The notes under the pieces: generated by a model
What the model was told of the DNA's origin: nothing
Seen by the model: only the letters and a program-made list of their open reading frames with translations
Databases searched by the model: none
Made by a program: the position numbers and the translations under genes
Shown: one piece after another, positions 15,229 through 21,649 of the stretch
Position numbering within the stretch: position 1 is the first letter of the stretch
How the letters are laid out: the number at the start of each line of letters is the position of its first letter
Source: Collinsella sp.
GTDB lineage: Bacteria; Actinomycetota; Coriobacteriia; Coriobacteriales; Coriobacteriaceae
Assembly (NCBI GenBank): GCA_019419555.1
Contig: DXZR01000006.1
Span: 66,756-93,492, forward strand
DNA: 26,737 bases
Direction of reading: 5' to 3'

Positions 15229-15266
15229 GGACGTTCTTGCATGTCCAGTCGTTTATAAGAACGTCC
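15229..15266. repeat. Inverted repeat ahead of the ECF ATPase gene
   Basis: GGACGTTCTT (15229-15238) and AAGAACGTCC (15257-15266) are perfectly complementary over 10 bp. The hairpin would form in the S-to-ATPase intercistronic RNA, 23 bases before the ATG. There is no clear T-run. Confidence 0.5.
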
Positions 15267-15313
15267 TCAAGAGCTCGTTGTTTGGGACAGTCTTTGGCGG
15301 TGAAGCACGGAGA

Positions 15314-15414
15314 CGGCTTTACGAGGTGCCCCAGGTTGGCGCGAAAGAGGAACGAAGCGTACTTGGGTACGCGAGCGACGAATGAACGCCAAGATGGGGT
15401 GGCTCGCAAAGCCG
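15314..15414. repeat. 101-bp nested palindrome inside the ECF operon
   Basis: The stretch folds back on itself: CGGCTTT/AAAGCCG at the ends, then CGAG...CCCC against GGGG...CTCG, TTGGCG/CGCCAA, and a central GCGTAC/GTACGC around TTGG. It lies in the 214-base gap between the S gene and the ATPase gene. Form and size fit a REP-type or MITE-type intergenic element. A frame is open through it on the minus strand, but its protein is not credible. Confidence 0.6.
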
Positions 15415-15420
15415 AACAGG

Positions 15421-15996
15421 TTAGTTGAGCTTAAGGGCCTTCTGGATGGGCATGTAGAGGGCGCCGACCAGAATGGCGTTAAACACGGCGGTCATGGCGA
15501 CGACGGGCAGCATGGCTGCGGCGAGCTCGCCCACCACGCCGAGCATGGCCATCTTGATGACCATGAAGATAACGCCGGAGACAAAGGTGGTCACGAATGT
15601 TGCGACGATGGCGACGACGGGCTTAACCTGGCCGTCCTTGGCGGCGGCGTTGACAATGACGGCCATGAGCATGGCGGCGATACCCTCGGCGGCAAAATCG
15701 ACAAACGGCGAGGTGGTGGTGATCTGGATCACGGCCGCTGAGATGAGGCCAATGACGAGCGCTTGGCCAATGTTGGGACGAACGACCAGGATGGTGAGGC
15801 AGAAGGCCGAGATGATGAACTCGGGACTGATCATACCGCCCGAGATGCCCGAGATTGCCTTGCCGACGGTGAAGTTGAGGATGAAGCCTGCGGCAAGCAG
15901 AATGGCGAGCAGGACAAGGGCGTGGATATCGAGTTTGCCGCGGTCGGCGGTCTGGACGGTGCGGGGCTGGGCTGTGGCGGTGGTGTTCTGAGACAT
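15421..15996 (-). CDS. ECF transporter S component, predicted tryptophan (TrpP-like) specificity
   Basis: 191 residues: a 22-residue polar N-terminus, then about five or six hydrophobic segments (around 26-45, 57-72, 78-93, 104-117, 126-150, 155-182). The segment GMISPEF plus the QITTTSPFVDF loop recalls TrpP-type substrate-binding proteins, which show a Pro-Asp/Glu-Phe followed by a TTT-x-P loop; that is recall and was not aligned. ATG 15996 has AAAGGA about 9 bases upstream. The gene is preceded by a leader with three Trp codons and an intrinsic terminator, independent evidence that the operon responds to tryptophan supply. It is followed by the ATPase and T genes. Precursors such as indole or anthranilate are alternative cargos. 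Confidence 0.78.
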   Translation of the reverse strand: MSQNTTATAQPRTVQTADRGKLDIHALVLLAILLAAGFILNFTVGKAISGISGGMISPEFIISAFCLTILVVRPNIGQALVIGLISAAVIQITTTSPFVDFAAEGIAAMLMAVIVNAAAKDGQVKPVVAIVATFVTTFVSGVIFMVIKMAMLGVVGELAAAMLPVVAMTAVFNAILVGALYMPIQKALKLN

Positions 15997-16042
15997 GGTA
16001 AAAGTCCTTTCAAAAAGGGGAGTGTAAGAGAAAAACGGAGGC

Positions 16043-16172
16043 GCGTGATGCGAATGCGATCGGGCTCGAGATAGAAAAAGGCCCCCGGTCGAAACCGGAG
16101 GCCTTCCAATCACCTAGAGCGCAAAAACAGGCGTGAGGGACTCACTGTCGACCGATCGTATTCGCATCACGC
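16043..16172. repeat. Long-range complementary arms around the attenuator
   Basis: Bases 16152-16172 (inside the leader peptide gene, just after the Trp codons) and 16043-16063 (after the terminator) are complementary at 20 of 21 positions. In RNA they would close a large loop containing the terminator hairpin. Confidence 0.6.
16075..16105 (-). terminator. Attenuator terminator before the ECF operon
   Basis: In the transcript, AAGGCCTCCGG (16105-16095) pairs with CCGGGGGCCTT (16088-16078): 11 pairs with one G-U and a 6-base loop. TTTTTCTATC follows. It lies 37 bases after the leader peptide stop and 79 bases before the S component start, so most transcripts should end here unless it is prevented from folding. 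Confidence 0.85.
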
Positions 16173-16210
16173 CACCACCAGTTGTTGAGGGACTTCATTG
16201 TGTTCATCAT
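16142..16210 (-). CDS. Trp-codon leader peptide (22 aa)
   Basis: ATG at 16210, stop TGA at 16144-16142. The peptide is MMNTMKSLNN, then WWW (codons 16180-16172), then RDANTIGRQ. AAAGGAG lies 8 bases before the start, an ideal site, stronger than those of many genes here. Three consecutive TGG codons in so short a peptide, followed by a terminator and a transporter operon, is the classic sign of transcription attenuation sensed by charged tRNA-Trp. Pairings that could compete: GGCGTGA (16173-16167) with TCACGCC (16136-16130), and CGGTCGA (16154-16148) with TCGACCG of the terminator loop and 3' arm (16092-16086). A stalled ribosome on the Trp codons would leave the second one free. The mechanism is inference; the peptide gene and terminator are seen. 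Confidence 0.85.
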   Translation of the reverse strand: MMNTMKSLNNWWWRDANTIGRQ

Positions 16211-16268
16211 CTTGGTGGCTCCTTTCGTGATGCCTTGGCGCGGTTGCACCTCGTTGCTGTTGCGCTGC

Positions 16269-16276
16269 ACTATAGC
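16269..16276 (-). promoter_or_regulatory. Extended -10 promoter of the Trp leader/ECF operon
   Basis: Minus strand TGCTATAGT: TATAGT at 16274-16269 preceded by TG one base away, an extended -10. No good -35 is seen. The start would be near 16262, about 52 bases before the leader ATG. Confidence 0.55.
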
Positions 16277-16295
16277 ACAGCGAAGTGTGTGCGGG

Positions 16296-16319
16296 GAAAT
16301 CTTTTTTTGAAAAGATTTC
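16296..16319. repeat. AT-rich perfect inverted repeat upstream of the leader promoter
   Basis: GAAATCTTTT (16296-16305) and AAAAGATTTC (16310-16319), spaced by TTTG. It stands out in GC-rich surroundings, 20-50 bases upstream of the -10. It could be an operator, an UP-like element, or a weak terminator for the dipeptidase gene that ends at 16406. Confidence 0.45.
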
Positions 16320-16405
16320 GGCGGCGTTTCCTGCCGGTCAAAAGGGCAGGCTGAGCGGGCGGGATGACTCATGCGACCCCGCCCGTCTCTTGGAACGCGA
16401 GGGTC

Positions 16406-18205
16406 TTAGGCCTTCTTGCGGCGATAGAGCACGAAGCCGCAGACACCGATGATGACGACGGCGCCAACGGCCATGGCGGCCATGTTGTTGCCCTCGGACT
16501 TCTCCTCGGTCGCCTCTTCCTCAACCTCGGGCTCGGCAACGTCCTCATCGGAGAGGGCCTCGTCGGCGTAGGTGATGGACTCGACTAGGCAGTCGTTGTC
16601 GGCATCGTAGTCACTCGGGACGAACTTCTCGGAGAAGTCTCCCTTCTTGAGGTAGTCGCGCATCTCCTCGAGCATGGCCTTGCACTTGACGTAGGTGTTC
16701 TTGGTCGCTGCCTTGCCGGCCTTGTTGGCCAGGGCGGTGCGGGCCTCGGTGTCCTTGGCGGCCTGCATGGCCTCGTCGACGGTCAGGTTCTGCTCAATGA
16801 GCTCCTTCTGCAGGGCGTCGAGATAGGCGCGGACGCCGGTGGCGCAGCTGTCGCGGTTCTCATAGGCGAGCGTGTTGATGTCCATGAGGACGTAGTTGAT
16901 GGAGTTCTTGGGCTCCTCGTTGTTCACGACGTCTTCCTCTTCACAGTGATCGAAGGAGACATCCTGATCGCTGAAGTAGGGGCTGACCTCGGTGAGCAGT
17001 GCGGAATAGAGGGGGATAGCGACGGAGAACTCGGCGTTGGAGAGCATCTCCCACTGGATGGTCGCGATTTCGGGGTCCATGCCGTGACGGATCTGGAAGG
17101 TGTGGATCTCGGTGTTGCGGTTGGAGCCGATGGCATAGGCGCCGTCGGTGTTGGCGTTGAGGCCGGCGACATTCTCGCCGCGAGCGGCGAAGGAACGAAT
17201 CATCTCAAAGGTGTTCCAGTCGGACTTGCCGGGCTGGAAGAACAGCGGCTGCATCTCGTGGACCAGGGCGCCGGTCGTCGCACGAGCGTCTTCGCGCTCG
17301 TCCTTGACGATCTCATAGTCGGTGCCCTCAGCAAGCGGAGCCATGAAGTAATCGCGGCCCTGGACATAGCGCGACCACTGGTGCATACCGGCCTCGCTAA
17401 TCTCCTCGCCGTAGGTCTTGGCGACGTCGAACTTGCCGTCGGTGTACTCGGCAAAGCCCTTCTCCTTAGGCATGGACTCGATGCCCTCGGAGTGGAGGCA
17501 GTTCTCGGTGTCGTCGAGGTCGACGTCATAGGTGAGGTTGCCGATGTTGGGGTTGAGTGAGGCAATATCGTCGGTGAGCCTCATAGCGATCCACTGGTGG
17601 CCGGAAAGCGCTGCAAACAACCAGGTCTCGTTGTTGTCGGCAATGATGATCTGGTCGTTGGAGCAGACGCCCTGCTCGTCAATCAGGCTGCCGAGGAGCT
17701 CGACACCCTCGCGGGCCGTGGCGCTCTCGCCCAGAATGACGCTGGCGTAGTTGTACTCGCCGATGCCGGTCTCCTCGGTGACGGGGTCGGCTTCCTCTGC
17801 CTTCTCGTTATAGGAGGTGCTCAGCGTGGCAGAGCAGGAAACGCCCTTTTCGTTGATGCCAGCCTCGGAATATGCGTCGTAACGATCTTCCCACTGAGAG
17901 GGGTTGTCGCGAACGAAGGTGTAGCGGTAGGTTGCGCCCTTGGACTTGTACTCAAAGCCGGACTCGACCGAGGTGTACTTGCTGCCGTCCTTGTGTGCGG
18001 GCTCGATGCCAAAGTGCTTGATGTAGCGCGGGCCGAAGTCCTCGGAGCGTCCGTAGTACGTGTTGCCGTCTGCCGTGAGCTGGCTGCCCATGTAGATCTG
18101 GGTGCAAGCGAGCGCCGAAGTCGGCATGGCCATAATGGCCGCTGCTCCAAATGCAAGGCCGCAGCCGAGCTTCTTGAGCGTGTTGACAGGATGAGTAAAC
18201 CTCAT
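16406..18205 (-). CDS. Secreted, membrane-anchored C69-family dipeptidase
   Basis: 599 residues, Ntn-hydrolase of peptidase family C69 (U34). The signal peptide (1-33) ends ALA, and the next residue is Cys34 (CTQIYMGSQLTADGNTYYGR), which after cleavage becomes the N-terminal nucleophile, as in the family. Core motifs include GRSEDFGPRY, EAGINEKGVSCSAT, GEYNYASVILGESATAREGV and NNETWLFAALSGHQWIAMR. A C-terminal extension of about 110 residues ends in an acidic stretch, one transmembrane helix (AAMAVGAVVIIGVCGFVLY) and RRKKA; it resembles a sortase-type tail but has no LPXTG that I can see. ATG 18205 is chosen because GGGAGGG is just upstream and it gives a normal signal peptide. Probable job: dipeptide breakdown at the cell surface for amino-acid supply. 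Confidence 0.9.
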   Translation of the reverse strand: MRFTHPVNTLKKLGCGLAFGAAAIMAMPTSALACTQIYMGSQLTADGNTYYGRSEDFGPRYIKHFGIEPAHKDGSKYTSVESGFEYKSKGATYRYTFVRDNPSQWEDRYDAYSEAGINEKGVSCSATLSTSYNEKAEEADPVTEETGIGEYNYASVILGESATAREGVELLGSLIDEQGVCSNDQIIIADNNETWLFAALSGHQWIAMRLTDDIASLNPNIGNLTYDVDLDDTENCLHSEGIESMPKEKGFAEYTDGKFDVAKTYGEEISEAGMHQWSRYVQGRDYFMAPLAEGTDYEIVKDEREDARATTGALVHEMQPLFFQPGKSDWNTFEMIRSFAARGENVAGLNANTDGAYAIGSNRNTEIHTFQIRHGMDPEIATIQWEMLSNAEFSVAIPLYSALLTEVSPYFSDQDVSFDHCEEEDVVNNEEPKNSINYVLMDINTLAYENRDSCATGVRAYLDALQKELIEQNLTVDEAMQAAKDTEARTALANKAGKAATKNTYVKCKAMLEEMRDYLKKGDFSEKFVPSDYDADNDCLVESITYADEALSDEDVAEPEVEEEATEEKSEGNNMAAMAVGAVVIIGVCGFVLYRRKKA

Positions 18206-18260
18206 GATCCCTCCCAACTGTTGAAACCCCGCGAAACCGTACGGAGTTTCAGCTAATAAA

Positions 18261-18289
18261 TACATCTACTAGCCTAAAGGAAGTGTAAA
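18261..18289 (-). promoter_or_regulatory. Possible promoter of the C69 dipeptidase
   Basis: Minus strand TTTACA (18289-18284) is a good -35. The candidate -10 about 17 bases on (GATGTA) is weak. Nothing else in 18206-18430 looks promoter-like or coding. Confidence 0.3.
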
Positions 18290-18430
18290 GAGTATTCATT
18301 CGACAACAGCTTTTACTCGATGAGCGTGAAGAAATATACGATGAGCGGATAATAATACTCATTTTATTGCTTTAGTTAAATAAAGGCACCCTGCATTTAC
18401 TGTAGCTGAATAAAGCGCCAGACAATGCTC

Positions 18431-18480
18431 AAAAAGAAAACTCTCCCGCTGTTTAGGATTTGCATAAACAACGGGAGAGT
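18431..18480 (-). terminator. Intrinsic terminator after the lipid kinase/small peptide genes
   Basis: Minus strand ACTCTCCCG (18480-18472) pairs with CGGGAGAGT (18448-18440); GTTTA/TAAAC inside extends the stem. TTTTCTTTTT follows. Confidence 0.85.
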
Positions 18481-18513
18481 CGATAACTGGATGAATATCA
18501 TACCAATGTGGAT

Positions 18514-18606
18514 TTACTTCTTTCGGCGGTGGATCACATTGATGGCGTAACCAACGAGCATGGCCAAGACGATGACGATAAAGCCAATCAGGGGATTGTC
18601 GTTCAT
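18514..18606 (-). CDS. 30-residue single-span membrane peptide
   Basis: ATG at 18606, TAA at 18516-18514. The peptide is MNDNPLIG, then a hydrophobic helix (FIVIVLAMLVGYAINVI), then HRRKK: N-out, C-in by the positive-inside rule. AGGAGG lies 6 bases before the ATG, and the start is only 9 bases after the lipid kinase stop, so the two are one transcript ending at the terminator at 18480-18431. No family recognised. The strong ribosome site, clean topology and operon position argue that it is real; a role as partner of the lipid kinase or as a membrane-stress peptide would be guesswork. Confidence 0.72.
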   Translation of the reverse strand: MNDNPLIGFIVIVLAMLVGYAINVIHRRKK

Positions 18607-18615
18607 GGGGTCCTC

Positions 18616-19533
18616 CTATTTTCCGAGCGGTGAAAAATCGTCGACGATGAGGTCGAGACATTGCGGCAGCGCGCGAGCGCCAAAGACGCCGGAGTTGCTG
18701 GAGATGATCTCTCCATCGAACTGCATACCCAGCGATGGCGTGCAGGTGATCTTGGCTTCCTTGGTCTGGATGATCTTAAACTGCGGACGGCCGAGCACTT
18801 TGCCAGCGGGGTCGAGCGCGGCGGTAATTACCGTGGGGAGCAGCTGCATCGTGCGCACGGGTTCAATAACGACGATGTCGACCATGCCGTCGTCCATGCG
18901 GCAGTTGGGGAACAGGTTGATGTCGTTTTGGATGACCGAGGTATTGCCTGCCATGCAGCAGATGCCGTCGAGCTCCTCGACAATGCCGTCGTGCTCAATG
19001 GTAAAGTGCGCCACCGTGGGGTTGGGCGTGGCGAGCGCGGAGAGGAAGTAGGCGATCTCGCCAATGTCGTTTTTGGTGGGAGCGGCCTTCATCATGATCT
19101 CGGCGTCGAAGCCCGAGCCGGCGATGATGATAAAGCCGTGGCGCTTCTCGTTGCCGTTCTCGTCGAGCCAAAAGAGCTCACCCATGTCCACTTTGACCGT
19201 GCGGCCGTCGCGGCAAGCCTTGGCGAGTGCCGCCGCCTCGGGGGCATTGCCGATGTTGTTAAAGAACAGGCAGGCCGTGCCGGAGGGGAAGACAAGCGTG
19301 GGGACACCGCACCCGCGCATCTGGTCGAGCACGTTGGAGACGGTGCCGTCGCCGCCCGAAACGACCACGCGATCGAACTCGCGAACGTCCGCTACCGCGT
19401 CCTCGGGCTCCATGCCATCGCCGATAAAACGCATCACGACCTCGTCGCCGCCCTGCGCGAGGGCGTGCGTGAACGCGTAGATTTCATCTGAGCTGGGGCC
19501 CGATGCCGGGTTGTGGATGATAAGGCAGCGCAT
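18616..19533 (-). CDS. Diacylglycerol kinase-family lipid kinase
   Basis: 305 residues of the DAGK catalytic fold (YegS/DgkB/BmrU group). Seen: N-terminal IIHNPASG (5-12), the nucleotide loop SGGDGTVSNVL (59-69), GTACLFFNNIG where family members usually have GTxNDFAR, and the C-terminal beta-domain with MDDGMVDIVVIEP and MQFDGEII. It probably phosphorylates diacylglycerol or a related lipid at the inner membrane face, recycling lipids released in wall polymer synthesis; substrate not provable from sequence. The change from NDF to CLFF in the third motif is notable and may alter the substrate pocket. ATG 19533, with only a weak GGGAACG upstream. It is followed by a 30-codon membrane peptide gene. 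Confidence 0.88.
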   Translation of the reverse strand: MRCLIIHNPASGPSSDEIYAFTHALAQGGDEVVMRFIGDGMEPEDAVADVREFDRVVVSGGDGTVSNVLDQMRGCGVPTLVFPSGTACLFFNNIGNAPEAAALAKACRDGRTVKVDMGELFWLDENGNEKRHGFIIIAGSGFDAEIMMKAAPTKNDIGEIAYFLSALATPNPTVAHFTIEHDGIVEELDGICCMAGNTSVIQNDINLFPNCRMDDGMVDIVVIEPVRTMQLLPTVITAALDPAGKVLGRPQFKIIQTKEAKITCTPSLGMQFDGEIISSNSGVFGARALPQCLDLIVDDFSPLGK

Positions 19534-19631
19534 ACTTACGTTCCCGTTCTGTGACTAACCGAGTATAGTTGTAGAGCAATGCCGATATCCTACCCGTGTT
19601 TTTCGGGCCTAACCTTATTCGATGGGTTGAT

Positions 19632-20765
19632 ATGTACATTTCCACACATCAGGCTCTGGTCGACTTTTGCCAGCGCGCCCGCGAGTTCGACGCGATCGCC
19701 GTCGATACCGAGTTTTTGCGCGAGCGCACGTTTCATCCGCGCCTGTGCCTGGTCCAGATTGCCACCCCCGCCGAGAGTGTCGCTGTCGATCCGCTGGTGA
19801 TCGACGACCTGTCGCCGCTTGCCGAGCTTATGGCCGACGAGAGCGTGACCAAGGTCTTCCACGCCTGCTCGCAGGATATGGAGGTCATGCTCCACACCGT
19901 GGGCGCGCTGCCGCGTCCGATTTTTGACACGCAGGTTGCCGCCGCCTTTTTGGGCGAGCGCCAGCAGATTTCGTATGGTGCGCTCGTTCAGACGTTCTGC
20001 GGCGTATCACTGCCCAAGACCGAGTCGCTGACCGACTGGTCGCGCCGCCCGCTGACCGACAAGCAGATTGAGTACGCGATCGATGACGTCAAGTATCTGA
20101 TCGTTGCCTATACCGAGATGATGAGCCGTCTGCGCGAGCTGGGCCGCGTGGATTGGGTGCTCGACGAGTTGCGTCCTCTGGCCGATGAGTCGCACTACCG
20201 TGCCGATCGCCATGAGGCGTTCCGCAAGGTCAAGCGCATCAACTCGTGTAGCCGCCATCAGCTGGGCATTGCGCGCGAGCTTGCCGCCTGGCGTGAGGAC
20301 CGCGCTGAGCGGCGCAACATCCCGCGCAAGTGGGTTATGTCCGACGATACGTTGTTGGCCCTGGTTAAGCGCAATCCCGTGCGCGTTGAGGAGTTCCGCA
20401 GCATTCGCGGCACCGACCAGCTGGGGGAGCGCGACGTGGATGGCGCGTTGATGGCCATCAAGCGCGGCGCGAGTTGCCCGCACGACCGCCTGCCGCTTAT
20501 GGTGCGCGGGCATCGCCAGATTTCGCCGGAGCTGGAGAGCGTGACTGACCTTATGTATGCGCTTATTCGCCTGGTTGCCGAGCGCTCGGGCGTGGCGACC
20601 TCGGTCATTGCGTCGCGCGATGACCTGGCCGACTACATTGAGCATCCCGAGCAGAGCCGCCTGCGCGAAGGTTGGCGCTTTGAACTTGTGGGCTCGCGCC
20701 TGGACGATCTGCTTTCCGGCAACATGGGGTTGACGGTCAAAGATGGCAAAATTGAATTGCTGTAA
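19632..20765 (+). CDS. rnd: Ribonuclease D
   Basis: 377 residues, 3'-5' exoribonuclease of the DEDD superfamily acting in tRNA 3' maturation. Exo I is AVDTEFLRERTF, Exo II FHACSQDMEVM, Exo III YAIDDVKYL (the Tyr-x3-Asp of the DEDDy class). A C-terminal HRDC-like helical region (about 205-290) includes ELAAWREDRAERRNIPRKWV. ATG 19632 starts MYISTHQALVDFC, the usual N-terminus; the frame extends to GTG 19596 but the extra residues are unlike the family. The ribosome site is weak (GGG 5 bases upstream). Transcribed away from the lipid kinase; a -10-like TATAGT lies at 19564-19569. Confidence 0.93.
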   Translation: MYISTHQALVDFCQRAREFDAIAVDTEFLRERTFHPRLCLVQIATPAESVAVDPLVIDDLSPLAELMADESVTKVFHACSQDMEVMLHTVGALPRPIFDTQVAAAFLGERQQISYGALVQTFCGVSLPKTESLTDWSRRPLTDKQIEYAIDDVKYLIVAYTEMMSRLRELGRVDWVLDELRPLADESHYRADRHEAFRKVKRINSCSRHQLGIARELAAWREDRAERRNIPRKWVMSDDTLLALVKRNPVRVEEFRSIRGTDQLGERDVDGALMAIKRGASCPHDRLPLMVRGHRQISPELESVTDLMYALIRLVAERSGVATSVIASRDDLADYIEHPEQSRLREGWRFELVGSRLDDLLSGNMGLTVKDGKIELL

Positions 20766-20829
20766 GGAAGCCTAGCCGCTTGATTGGGTAGAATGCCTCC
20801 AACGTGTAATTCGATTCGGAGGAATTCGC

Positions 20830-21534
20830 ATGCCCTATTACTATGGTTACGGCTTTGGCATCGACCCGCTGTACCTGCTGGTTGTCCTTGTTTGTACGGT
20901 GCTTGGTCTTGCGGCGCAGAGCTATATCAACTCGACGTACAAGACCTGGTCCAAGGTTCGCTCGGACGGCGACACGGGTGCCACGGTCGCTCGCCGCATG
21001 CTCGACGCCAACGGTTGCAACGCCGTGGGTATCAAGGGCGTTGCCGGTGAGCTCACCGACCACTACAACCCGCAGGATAACAACCTGTATCTCTCGGACG
21101 CTAACCGTTCGGGCGGATCGGTCGCAAGCGTTGCCGTGGCCTGCCACGAGGCGGGTCATGCCGCCCAGCGTCAGAGCGGTTACGCCATGATGAAGGTTCG
21201 CACCGCCCTGGTCCCGGTCGTCAACTTTACCCAGAACACCTGGACCATCGTGTTGCTCTTGGGCCTGTTTATGAACATCGCCGGGCTCACGACCCTCGCA
21301 TTGATCTTCTTCTCGTTTAGTGTGCTGTTCCAACTCGTTACGTTGCCTGTCGAGATCGATGCCAGTCGCCGCGCCGTGGCGTATATCGAGCAGTCGGGCA
21401 TGAGTTCCAAGCAGGTCAACGGTGCCAAGAAGGTGCTGACGGCAACCGCGCTCACCTACGTGGCGGCGGCGCTCACCTCGATTATTCAGCTGCTCTACCT
21501 GATGGCCCGCTACAACAGAAACTCCAACCGATAA
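20830..21534 (+). CDS. YugP-type membrane zinc metallopeptidase
   Basis: 234 residues. One N-terminal helix (about 12-30), a domain with the zinc motif HEAGH (106-110, in VACHEAGHAAQRQ), then two adjacent helices (about 133-175) and a C-terminal helix (about 205-226). The block DNNLYLSD before the motif is the family's beta segment. Matches the neutral zinc peptidase 2 (YugP) family of Gram-positive bacteria, whose substrate is unknown. GGAGG precedes the ATG by 7 bases. Stands alone between rnd and xseA; a possible promoter is TTGATT...TGTAAT at about 20780-20810, with a long spacer. Confidence 0.88.
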   Translation: MPYYYGYGFGIDPLYLLVVLVCTVLGLAAQSYINSTYKTWSKVRSDGDTGATVARRMLDANGCNAVGIKGVAGELTDHYNPQDNNLYLSDANRSGGSVASVAVACHEAGHAAQRQSGYAMMKVRTALVPVVNFTQNTWTIVLLLGLFMNIAGLTTLALIFFSFSVLFQLVTLPVEIDASRRAVAYIEQSGMSSKQVNGAKKVLTATALTYVAAALTSIIQLLYLMARYNRNSNR

Positions 21535-21550
21535 CAAATTGGCTTGACAG

Positions 21551-21580
21551 GCGCCGCGGAGATTCTTGTCCCCGCGGCGC
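21551..21580 (+). repeat. GC-rich hairpin after the YugP gene
   Basis: GCGCCGCGG (21551-21559) pairs with CCGCGGCGC (21572-21580), with an 11-12 base loop and no T-run after it. Either a weak terminator for the YugP gene or an inverted repeat ahead of xseA. Confidence 0.5.
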
Positions 21581-21649
21581 TGTACTATGTGTTGGACTTG
21601 AATCTGCGCAGGGTCGAAGCCCTTGTGCTCGATAACGAAGGGGGGCTGC

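Noticed and set aside
15119..15409. 96-codon minus-strand frame through the 101-bp palindrome
   Set aside because: Runs over a palindrome and into the ecfA gene in another frame; start lacks a ribosome site. Treated as repeat-derived noise.
16330..16390. Hairpins CCTGCC/GGCAGG and GGGCGGG/CCCGCCC as terminator of the dipeptidase gene
   Set aside because: Stems exist but no T-run follows on the minus strand; not strong enough to call as a terminator.
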